The notes under the pieces were generated by a model that made no database searches, was not told the DNA's origin, and saw nothing but the letters and a program-made list of their open reading frames with translations. A program made the position numbers and the translations under genes. Positions 6,067-11,937 of a DNA stretch of 11,937 nt are shown here, one piece after another. Source of the stretch: Xanthomarina sp035306705 (GTDB lineage: Bacteria; Bacteroidota; Bacteroidia; Flavobacteriales; Flavobacteriaceae). Within the stretch, counting starts at the first letter, position 1. Each line of letters begins with the position of its first letter. The DNA lies in contig NZ_DATGNO010000099.1 in NCBI RefSeq assembly GCF_035306705.1, positions 1 to 11,937 on the forward strand, written 5' to 3'.

Positions 6067-7293
6067 TTATGACAACATCATTTTTGCTTTTTTAACGCCG
6101 GCAACCAAAGTATCAACTTCTTCTTTTGTATTATAAAATGCAAACGATGCTCTAACTGTTCCAGGAATTTTAAAATACGCCATGATCGGTTGCGCACAAT
6201 GGTGTCCTGTTCTAACCGCAACTCCTAATTTATCCAAAATGGTTCCCACATCGTATGGGTGAATTCCCTCTACATTAAATGAAATAACAGAGGTTTTATT
6301 CTTTAATGCCGATAGTTCTGGGCCGTAAATTCTTAAACCTTCAATTTCCAGTAATTTTTTGGTTGCATATTCTAAAAGTCCATGTTCATAAGTCTCAATA
6401 TTATCGAAACCAATGGCATTTAAATAATCTATGGCTGCACCAAAAGCGATCCCACCACAAATGTTGGGGGTTCCAGCTTCAAATTTATGTGGCAAGTCGG
6501 CATAGGTTGTTTTCTCGAAAGTGACGTCGGCTATCATTTCTCCACCACCTTGGTAAGGAGGCAATTTATTAAGCCAAGCCTCTTTTCCATATAACATACC
6601 AACACCAGTTGGACCACACATTTTATGAGCAGAAACTACATAGAAATCGACATCGAGTGCTTGTACATCTGGTTTTATATGAGGACATGCTTGTGCGCCA
6701 TCAATTAAAACAGCAGCGCCAACAGCATGAGCTTTTTTAATAATTTTCTCAATGGGATTGATGGTTCCTATAGCATTTGAAATATGATTTACAAAAACCA
6801 GTTTTGTTTTTTCTGAAAGTAATTTGTCATATTCTGTCATAACCAATTCTCCAGAATCATTCATTGGAATGACCTTTAAAATAGCTCCAGTTTTTTCGCA
6901 TAACATTTGCCAAGGCACAATATTACTATGATGCTCTAAGGCTGATACAATAATCTCGTCATTTTTTTTCAAAAGGGAAGCAAATCCATGAGCCACCAAA
7001 TTGATGCTTTCGGTGGTGCCTGAAGTCATAATGATTTCATGCGCATGTTTAGCATTAAAATGTGCTTGGATTTTATGTCTAGCTTCTTCGTATTTATCGG
7101 TCGCTTCCTGACTTAAAGTATGGACACCTCTATGGATGTTAGCGTTGTAATTGGTGTAATAGTCAACAATAACATCGATTACTTGTGTTGGAGTTTGCGA
7201 AGTTGCTCCATTATCTAGGTACACTAATGGTTTACCATGTACTTTTCTTGAAAGTATGGGAAAATCTTTTCTTATGGTTTCTATGTTGAACAT
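6067..7293 (-). CDS. sufS: Cysteine desulfurase SufS
   Basis: A PLP-dependent group II cysteine desulfurase that converts cysteine to alanine and holds the sulfur as a persulfide for SufE. At 408 residues it has the family's normal length. It has the N-terminal VYLDNGATSQTP segment, H121 (ALEHHSN) and D198 (IDGAQ) around the PLP ring, and the PLP-binding lysine K224 in SAHKMCGPTG. The catalytic cysteine is C366 in RTGHHCAQP, which is characteristic of SufS rather than IscS. I prefer the ATG at 7293 (MFNIETIRKDFP), preceded by an A-rich leader, over the in-frame ATG at 7323, whose ten extra residues look non-conserved. It follows sufD across 196 bp that hold a 23-bp perfect inverted repeat, which may tune its translation or mRNA stability. 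Confidence 0.97.
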   Translation of the reverse strand: MFNIETIRKDFPILSRKVHGKPLVYLDNGATSQTPTQVIDVIVDYYTNYNANIHRGVHTLSQEATDKYEEARHKIQAHFNAKHAHEIIMTSGTTESINLVAHGFASLLKKNDEIIVSALEHHSNIVPWQMLCEKTGAILKVIPMNDSGELVMTEYDKLLSEKTKLVFVNHISNAIGTINPIEKIIKKAHAVGAAVLIDGAQACPHIKPDVQALDVDFYVVSAHKMCGPTGVGMLYGKEAWLNKLPPYQGGGEMIADVTFEKTTYADLPHKFEAGTPNICGGIAFGAAIDYLNAIGFDNIETYEHGLLEYATKKLLEIEGLRIYGPELSALKNKTSVISFNVEGIHPYDVGTILDKLGVAVRTGHHCAQPIMAYFKIPGTVRASFAFYNTKEEVDTLVAGVKKAKMMLS

Positions 7294-7331
7294 AGTTTTA
7301 TTTTTTAGCCCAGATTGAGGCATTTGTTGAA

Positions 7332-7380
7332 GCTTTTTTTATAGGGCTAACTTTTAGAAAGTTAGCCCTATAAAAAAAGC
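7332..7380. repeat. Perfect 23-bp inverted repeat with 3-nt loop before sufS
   Basis: The left arm 7332-7354 and right arm 7358-7380 are exact reverse complements around the loop TAG. The outer part is T-rich then A-rich (GCTTTTTTTATA, then TATAAAAAAAGC) and the core is GGGCTAAC/GTTAGCCC. The arms have T on the 5' side and A on the 3' side, the reverse of an intrinsic terminator, so termination is unlikely. In mRNA it forms a very stable hairpin 38 nt before the sufS start. Confidence 0.95.
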
Positions 7381-7489
7381 GACTGCCGAAAGCTGGAAAT
7401 TGCTCCAAATAACTTATAATACGAAATACGTGTTTAAGGGTTTTCTTTATTACTCTTGAATTCGTGAAGCTACGATTTCAAGCGAATTT

Positions 7490-8803
7490 TTAAAGATCAA
7501 ACCCAATATTTACACCTAATTTGCTAGCTATAATTTTAGTGATTCGTTGTTTAATTTCTGGAATCTTAACCGAACTTAATACGTTGTTGCTAAAAGCATA
7601 CATTAATAAACCTTTGGCTTCTTTTTCAGGAATTCCTCGAGATTTCATGTAAAACAAAGCGCTTTCGTCCAATTGTCCAATAGTACAGCCATGAGAACAT
7701 TTTACATCGTCTGCAAAAATCTCTAGTTGTGGTTTGGTGTTAATGGTTGCTTTATCGCTAACTAGGATGTTGTTGTTTGCTTGAAACGCATTCGTTTTTT
7801 GGGCTTCTCTGTTAACAAGTACTTTTCCATTAAAAACTCCAGTAGAATTGCCATCGTAAATACCTTTGTAATCTTGGTGACTTTCGCAATTGGGCTCAAT
7901 ATGATGTACCAACGTATTATGATCCACATGTTGTTTGTTGCCAATAATGGTAACTCCTTTTAAGGTCGAATCGATGCGCTCGCCATTCTGGTAAAAATTA
8001 AGATTATTTCTCGTTAATTTCCCTCCAAATGAAAACGTATGCACAGAACAGACACTTTCTTGCTTTTGGTTAATAAAGGTATTGTCGATTAAAGAGGCAT
8101 TTTCGTTATCGTTTTGGATTTTATAATAATCAACAATTGCGCGTTTGTTTGCAAAAATCTCTGTTACACAATTGGTTAAAACAGGATTGTCTGTTAAACT
8201 TTGGTGACGTTCTATAATTTGAACATGCGAATTCTCGTTAACCACAATTAAATTTCGTGGTTGGTTCATTAAAGCAGCTTCATTTCCTGTTGAAAAATGT
8301 ATAATTTGGATGGGTTTATCCACCATTTTATTTTTCGGAATCTGAATATAAGCACCTTCTTGAGAAAAAGCCGTGTTTAAAGAAGTCAAGCTATCTTTAG
8401 ATGCGATTTTATTGAAATAATTGTCAATAATTAATTGGTATTTAGGTTTGTTTAAGGCCGAGGACATTAAACAAATATCCATTCCGTCGTGTGTGGTTTG
8501 CGAGAGGTGAGATGAATATTTTCCGTCTATAAATACAATTTTATAACTGTCAATTTCATGAATGAAATATTTCTTTACATCGTTGTATTCCACATCCTTT
8601 TCGTGTTTTGGAAACACGCTGTAATCATGTTTTAAAACACTGTTTAAAGAAGTATATTTCCAGTCCTCTTCTTTTTTAGTTGGAAATCCTTCGTTTTCGA
8701 ATACTTTTATGGCTTCGCTCCTTACATCATGAATGCGCGAATCTAAATTCACTTCATTTTCAAATGCTAAAAAGGAGGATATGAGTTTGTCTTTTAATTC
8801 CAT
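7490..8803 (-). CDS. sufD: Fe-S scaffold subunit SufD
   Basis: SufD is the partner of SufB in the SufBC2D scaffold, where clusters are built with ATP hydrolysis by SufC. The 437-residue protein has a helical N-terminal region (about 1-150, with EEDWKYTSL at 45-53), a central beta-helix, and the conserved C-terminal segment DVKCSHGCTIGQLDE (about 366-380). H371 in CSHG corresponds to the functional histidine known as H360 in E. coli SufD. The tail AKGLLMYAF (396-404) belongs to the SufC-binding helices. The ATG at 8803 follows a TAATTAA leader. Its distances to sufC (156 bp) and sufS (196 bp) are long for an operon, and both gaps contain inverted repeats. Confidence 0.95.
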   Translation of the reverse strand: MELKDKLISSFLAFENEVNLDSRIHDVRSEAIKVFENEGFPTKKEEDWKYTSLNSVLKHDYSVFPKHEKDVEYNDVKKYFIHEIDSYKIVFIDGKYSSHLSQTTHDGMDICLMSSALNKPKYQLIIDNYFNKIASKDSLTSLNTAFSQEGAYIQIPKNKMVDKPIQIIHFSTGNEAALMNQPRNLIVVNENSHVQIIERHQSLTDNPVLTNCVTEIFANKRAIVDYYKIQNDNENASLIDNTFINQKQESVCSVHTFSFGGKLTRNNLNFYQNGERIDSTLKGVTIIGNKQHVDHNTLVHHIEPNCESHQDYKGIYDGNSTGVFNGKVLVNREAQKTNAFQANNNILVSDKATINTKPQLEIFADDVKCSHGCTIGQLDESALFYMKSRGIPEKEAKGLLMYAFSNNVLSSVKIPEIKQRITKIIASKLGVNIGFDL

Positions 8804-8899
8804 TTAATTAAGTTTTCAGTATTCCGTGGCAGATGTCAGTACGTATCAATCTGTTAAAGAATGCTGTTTGCTATTTTACATTTTGAAAGCTTGGTCTTT

Positions 8900-8966
8900 C
8901 GCTTAATCAGTTATGAGTGAGCCTGTGCAAACTGAAACTGATCAATACAGCGAACTGATTTAAGCG
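8900..8966. promoter_or_regulatory. Long-range inverted repeat spanning the sufC stop codon
   Basis: CGCTTAATCAGTT (8900-8912) pairs with AACTGATTTAAGCG (8953-8966): 13 bp with one bulged T, enclosing 40 nt. The right arm covers the sufC TAA (8960-8962). In the sufC-sufD transcript this would place a stem at the end of sufC, which could protect the upstream mRNA from exonucleases or influence coupling to sufD. No T tract follows, so it is not a terminator. The rest of the sufC-sufD gap (8804-8899) shows nothing I can name. Confidence 0.55.
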
Positions 8967-9712
8967 TCTGCTTTCTCTTTAATCCAATCGTAACCTTTTT
9001 CTTCTAGCTCGTGTGCAAGTTCTTTGCCACCAGATTTTACAATTCTACCATTATGTATAACATGGACAAAATCTGGAACGATATAATCTAAGAGACGTTG
9101 GTAATGCGTAATTATAATTACGGCATTGTCTTTACTTTTGAATTTATTAACTCCGTTTGCTACAATACGCAAGGCATCGATATCCAAACCCGAATCTGTT
9201 TCGTCCAAAATGGCTAACTTAGGTTCTAACATGGCCATTTGGAAAATTTCATTACGTTTTTTCTCACCTCCAGAAAAACCTTCGTTCAAGGAACGAGATA
9301 AAAATTTTCTGTCGATTTCCAATAATTCAGATTTTTCGCGAATAAGTTTCAACATCTCATTGGCAGGCATATCTTCTAAGCCTTTGGCTTTACGAGTTTC
9401 GTTGATGGCCGTTTTTATAAAATTGGTTACAGAAACTCCGGGAATTTCAACAGGATATTGAAACGATAAAAAGACGCCTCTATGAGCACGCTCATCTGGG
9501 CCTAATTCGTCTATGCTCTCATCAAACAAAAGAATTTCCCCTTCTGTAACATCGTAATCTTCTTTTCCTGCAATTACAGAAGCTAAGGTGCTTTTTCCAG
9601 AACCATTTGGTCCCATGATGGCATGTACTTCTCCAGGATTTATTACTAAATTAATGCCTTTTAAAATGGCTTTATTTTCAACACTTGCGTGTAAATTCTT
9701 AATTTTTAACAT
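8960..9712 (-). CDS. sufC: Fe-S assembly ATPase SufC
   Basis: SufC is the ABC-type ATPase that drives conformational change in the SufB-SufD scaffold. It is cytosolic and not a transporter. The 250-residue protein has Walker A GPNGSGKST (34-42), Q-loop Q85 in SFQYPVEIPG, and the SufC-type signature FSGGEKKRNEI (146-156). Walker B is LAILDE, with the family-specific ETDSGLDIDALR (171-182), and the switch histidine is H203 in ITHYQRLLDY. All catalytic residues are present and the length is normal. It starts at the ATG at 9712, 66 bp after the small lipoprotein gene, behind an A/T-rich leader with no exact promoter match. Confidence 0.97.
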   Translation of the reverse strand: MLKIKNLHASVENKAILKGINLVINPGEVHAIMGPNGSGKSTLASVIAGKEDYDVTEGEILLFDESIDELGPDERAHRGVFLSFQYPVEIPGVSVTNFIKTAINETRKAKGLEDMPANEMLKLIREKSELLEIDRKFLSRSLNEGFSGGEKKRNEIFQMAMLEPKLAILDETDSGLDIDALRIVANGVNKFKSKDNAVIIITHYQRLLDYIVPDFVHVIHNGRIVKSGGKELAHELEEKGYDWIKEKADA

Positions 9713-9778
9713 AATTATATATTCAAAAAATTACAATTTTAAGCTTTATTATCACTTAAAATAATACTTGGTTTTGGG

Positions 9779-10186
9779 TTATTTTTCAGTTCCTAAAATA
9801 ATATCTTGTTTATTAGGATCTGGTTCGCTAATATTTACAATTTCTTTAATTTCTATTCGGAAAGGCCAGCCTTCCTCACCTTCAGGTTTTTGGATGATTT
9901 TCCCTCTTATTTCAACAGGAACCATATCTGTGTCTGCTTTCTTGTAAGCCTTTACCTTATTGTCTAGTTCGTGCATTTTTTCGTCAATGACTACTCCATA
10001 AACTTCGTGAGGCGTTTGTAATACGGCACCGTCAGCAAAATACACGAAATCTCCTTTTAGCAAGGTGAGTCCTTTTAATTCAACTTCGGTGTTGTCCTTT
10101 TCGGTAGCAACAGATTCATCGTTGGAATTGTTTTTACAGCTATAGAAGCTTGTAAGAGCAAAGATTAAGATTAATAGTTTTTTCAT
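9779..10186 (-). CDS. Small lipoprotein with NlpE-C-like (OB-fold) pattern
   Basis: A 135-residue predicted lipoprotein. MKKLLILIFALTSFYSC is a classic lipoprotein signal with C17 as the lipid anchor, followed by a polar linker (NNSNDESVATEKDN). The region from about 43 to 120 reads GDFVYFADGAVL, then V-rich strands, LDNKVKAYKKA, and VPVEIRGKII. This resembles in order and spacing the C-terminal OB domain of the envelope-stress lipoprotein NlpE; that is pattern recognition by eye and not proven. It has no cysteine besides C17. It lies between sufB (72 bp) and sufC (66 bp), inside the core of a cytosolic Fe-S operon, so it is probably co-transcribed with them. Its role is unknown; sensing of envelope or metal stress is a guess. 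Confidence 0.75.
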   Translation of the reverse strand: MKKLLILIFALTSFYSCKNNSNDESVATEKDNTEVELKGLTLLKGDFVYFADGAVLQTPHEVYGVVIDEKMHELDNKVKAYKKADTDMVPVEIRGKIIQKPEGEEGWPFRIEIKEIVNISEPDPNKQDIILGTEK

Positions 10187-10258
10187 AATTAATTTTTAAA
10201 AAAACGAAAATTCATTTTAGTTATATAAGGGTTTCAAACCTTTCAAGGTTATAAAATT

Positions 10259-11707
10259 TTAACCAACAGATCCTTCTAGCGAGATTTCCAATAGTTTCTG
10301 AGCTTCAATAGCAAATTCCATTGGGAGTTTATTTAATACATCTTTACTAAATCCGTTTACAATTAATGCAATGGCTTTTTCTGTATTGATACCACGTTGG
10401 TTGCAATAGAAAAGTTGGTCTTCTCCAATTTTACTAGTGGTCGCCTCGTGTTCTATTTGAGCTGATTTATTTTTGACCTCAATGTATGGGAAAGTATGTG
10501 CACCACAATCATTACCCATAAGTAAACTATCACATTGCGAGAAGTTACGGGCATTTTCTGCATTAGGTCCAATTTTCACCAATCCTCTATAAGAGTTTTG
10601 AGATCTACCAGCAGAAATTCCTTTAGAAATAATGGTCGATTTCGTGTTTTTACCTAAATGAATCATTTTGGTTCCGGTATCCGCTTGTTGAAAATTATTG
10701 GTAACTGCAATGGAGTAAAATTCCCCTACAGAATTATCGCCTTTTAAGATGCAGCTTGGATATTTCCAAGTTACTGCTGATCCAGTTTCTACTTGTGTCC
10801 ATGAAATTTTTGCGTTTTTCTCGCAAATCCCTCTTTTGGTTACAAAATTGTAAACACCACCTTTACCTTCGGCATTTCCGGGATACCAGTTTTGTACGGT
10901 TGAGTATTTTATTTCTGCGCCATCTAAAGCGATGAGTTCTACAACGGCAGCGTGTAATTGGTTTTCATCTCTACTTGGAGCCGTACAACCCTCTAGGTAG
11001 CTTACATAACTATCTTCGTCTGCAATTAAAAGTGTGCGCTCAAATTGACCGGTTCCACCTTGGTTAATTCTAAAATATGTAGATAGTTCCATCGGACAAC
11101 GAACTCCTTTAGGAATGTAGCAGAAACTTCCATCACTAAATACAGCAGAATTTAAGGCTGCATAATAATTGTCTTTTTGTGGAACAACGGTTCCTATATA
11201 TTTTCTTACTAAATCCGGATAATCTCTAATAGCTTCGCTTATCGGACAAAAAATAATGCCTTTTTCTCCAAGGGTTTTCTTAAAGGAAGTGGCTACAGAA
11301 ACGGAGTCTATAACAATATCCATGGCAACCCCAGCCAATTTTTTTTGCTCGTCTAACGAAATACCAAGTTTTTTAAATGTATCCAATAATTCCGGATCTA
11401 CTTGGTCCAAACTATCGTATTTAGGTTTTGTACTTGGTGCGGAGTAGTAGGAAATAGCTTGAAAATCGGGTTTTATATATTTAACATTGGCCCAATCTGG
11501 CTCTATCATTTCTTTCCAGGCGCGAAAAGCTTCTAAGCGCCAATCGGTCATCCATTGTGGTTCTTCTTTTTTTAACGAAATCGCTCTTACTACGTCCTCG
11601 TCTAAACCTATAGGGAATGTTTCCGACTCAATATCTGTAAAAAAACCATATTCGTATTCTTTGGTTTTTAGTTCTTCTCTTAAATCGTCTTCAGTATACT
11701 TGTTCAT
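10259..11707 (-). CDS. sufB: Fe-S scaffold subunit SufB
   Basis: SufB is the scaffold on which the cluster is assembled, within SufBC2D. The 482-residue protein has the usual length and features: N-terminal YEYGFFTDIESETFPIGL (18-35), CPISEAIRDYPDLV near 154-167, and the beta-helix core with YLEGCTAP (C241, matching E. coli C254, the proposed sulfur entry point). It also has MGNDCGAHTFPYIEVKN (C401, matching E. coli C405, a cluster ligand) and IEHEATTSKIGEDQLFY near 418-434. The ATG at 11707 gives MNKYTEDDLREEL, typical of flavobacterial SufB. It lies 77 bp after sufA, with a terminator-like hairpin in that gap, so SufB level may be lower than SufA level. Confidence 0.97.
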   Translation of the reverse strand: MNKYTEDDLREELKTKEYEYGFFTDIESETFPIGLDEDVVRAISLKKEEPQWMTDWRLEAFRAWKEMIEPDWANVKYIKPDFQAISYYSAPSTKPKYDSLDQVDPELLDTFKKLGISLDEQKKLAGVAMDIVIDSVSVATSFKKTLGEKGIIFCPISEAIRDYPDLVRKYIGTVVPQKDNYYAALNSAVFSDGSFCYIPKGVRCPMELSTYFRINQGGTGQFERTLLIADEDSYVSYLEGCTAPSRDENQLHAAVVELIALDGAEIKYSTVQNWYPGNAEGKGGVYNFVTKRGICEKNAKISWTQVETGSAVTWKYPSCILKGDNSVGEFYSIAVTNNFQQADTGTKMIHLGKNTKSTIISKGISAGRSQNSYRGLVKIGPNAENARNFSQCDSLLMGNDCGAHTFPYIEVKNKSAQIEHEATTSKIGEDQLFYCNQRGINTEKAIALIVNGFSKDVLNKLPMEFAIEAQKLLEISLEGSVG

Positions 11708-11729
11708 GTTACTTAAAATAATTATTTAT

Positions 11730-11753
11730 AAAAAGTCTTCCTTTTTGGAAGAC
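11730..11753 (-). terminator. Attenuator-like hairpin between sufA and sufB
   Basis: Read on the minus strand: GTCTTCC (11753-11747), loop AAAAA, GGAAGAC (11741-11735), then five T (11734-11730). This is a 7-bp stem followed by a T tract in the direction of transcription, the form of a weak intrinsic terminator. It lies after sufA and before sufB, so it probably reduces read-through rather than blocking it. No clear separate sufB promoter is seen. Confidence 0.6.
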
Positions 11754-11771
11754 CTGCCTGTCTATAGGCAG
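11754..11771. repeat. Short palindromic repeat after sufA
   Basis: CTGCCT (11754-11759) and AGGCAG (11766-11771) form a 6-bp stem with a 6-nt loop, directly beside the terminator-like hairpin. It may stack with it or simply be part of the sufA 3' end. Confidence 0.5.
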
Positions 11772-11783
11772 ATTTATCTGTGC

Positions 11784-11937
11784 TTATAGTGAAAATGATT
11801 CACCACAGCCACAAGTTCTATTGGCATTGGGGTTTTTAAAAACAAAACCTGCTCCATTTAACCCTCCAGCATATTCTAGAGTGGTACCAATAAGGTATAA
11901 AAAGCTTTTTTTGTCGACAATAATTTTAATACCATTG
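11784..11937 (-). CDS. sufA: A-type Fe-S carrier SufA/IscA, C-terminal 50 residues (5' end outside window)
   Basis: The last 50 residues of a HesB/IscA-type carrier, which holds and transfers Fe-S clusters from the scaffold to target proteins. The fragment begins NGIKIIVDKKSFLYLIGTTL, continues with GGLNGAGFVFKNPNA, and ends in TCGCGESFSL. The CGC pair (fragment residues 42-44) supplies two of the three conserved cluster-binding cysteines; the third would lie upstream outside the window. The TAA is at 11784-11786. Position as first visible gene of the suf block supports the name sufA, though the family name IscA is also used in Bacteroidota. The operon start and its promoter are not in the window. 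Confidence 0.9.
   Translation of the reverse strand, partial: NGIKIIVDKKSFLYLIGTTLEYAGGLNGAGFVFKNPNANRTCGCGESFSL

Noticed and set aside
7294..7323. Longer sufS starting at 7323
   Set aside because: The ten extra residues match no known SufS N-terminus. The ATG at 7293 has the typical A-rich leader and begins the conserved sequence.
7332..7380. The 23-bp inverted repeat as an intrinsic terminator
   Set aside because: Its 5' arm is T-rich and its 3' arm A-rich on both strands, with no T tract after the stem.
7455..7488. Alternative small hairpins after the sufD stop region (CTTGAA/TTCAAG and AATTCG/CGAATT)
   Set aside because: Six-bp stems in AT-rich DNA that exclude each other; compatible with chance.
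7762..7963. Short open frames on both strands inside sufD, and similar ones inside sufS, sufC, sufB and the exporter
   Set aside because: They lie wholly within strongly conserved genes in other frames and show no recognisable protein features.
8770..8807. AAGGAGG followed by ATG on the plus strand
   Set aside because: It opens a frame of only 8 codons antisense to the start of sufD, and this lineage does not rely on Shine-Dalgarno sequences.
10230..10250. Overlapping palindromes GGTTT-C-AAACC and AACCTT-TC-AAGGTT between sufB and the lipoprotein gene
   Set aside because: Stems are only 5-6 bp with 1-2 nt loops, mutually exclusive and without a T tract. Too weak to call a regulatory element.

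Overview
The window looks like chromosomal DNA of a marine-type member of the Flavobacteriaceae (Bacteroidota). The evidence is the low GC content, A-rich leaders without Shine-Dalgarno sequences, Bacteroidota-type promoters (TAnnTTTG with an upstream TTTG/TTG box), and typical family members such as DUF2480, DUF3078 and a META-domain lipoprotein. The genus cannot be fixed from the sequence alone.

Layout. Positions 2-361 (+) hold the C-terminal end of the GTPase HflX, cut by the left edge. Positions 362-898 are non-coding: a terminator, an AT-rich spacer with 11-bp tandem repeats, and a decayed second copy of the hflX tail whose last 97 bp are identical to the real gene. A perfect palindromic terminator (899-926) separates hflX from everything else. 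All remaining genes are on the minus strand and should be read from right to left: sufA (partial), sufB, an NlpE-like lipoprotein, sufC, sufD, sufS, a META-domain lipoprotein, sufE, a SufT-like DUF59 protein, an ABC exporter, DUF2480 and DUF3078.

Function. This is a SUF iron-sulfur cluster assembly locus. SufS takes sulfur from cysteine and SufE passes it on. SufB, SufC and SufD form the ATP-dependent scaffold. SufA and the DUF59 protein are expected to act in cluster transfer and maturation. DUF2480, with three Cys-Ser motifs, may belong functionally to the pathway. Two lipoproteins, an exporter and an outer-membrane-type protein are interleaved, which is unusual for a cytosolic pathway.

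Regulation. The locus appears to be split into several units. There is an attenuator-like hairpin between sufA and sufB, a 23-bp perfect inverted repeat before sufS, a good promoter with an overlapping palindrome before sufE, and a near-ideal promoter before the DUF3078 gene. I see no defence island, CRISPR array, insertion sequence, tRNA or rRNA. The most unusual observations are the mosaic hflX tail duplication and the regulatory-looking inverted repeats.
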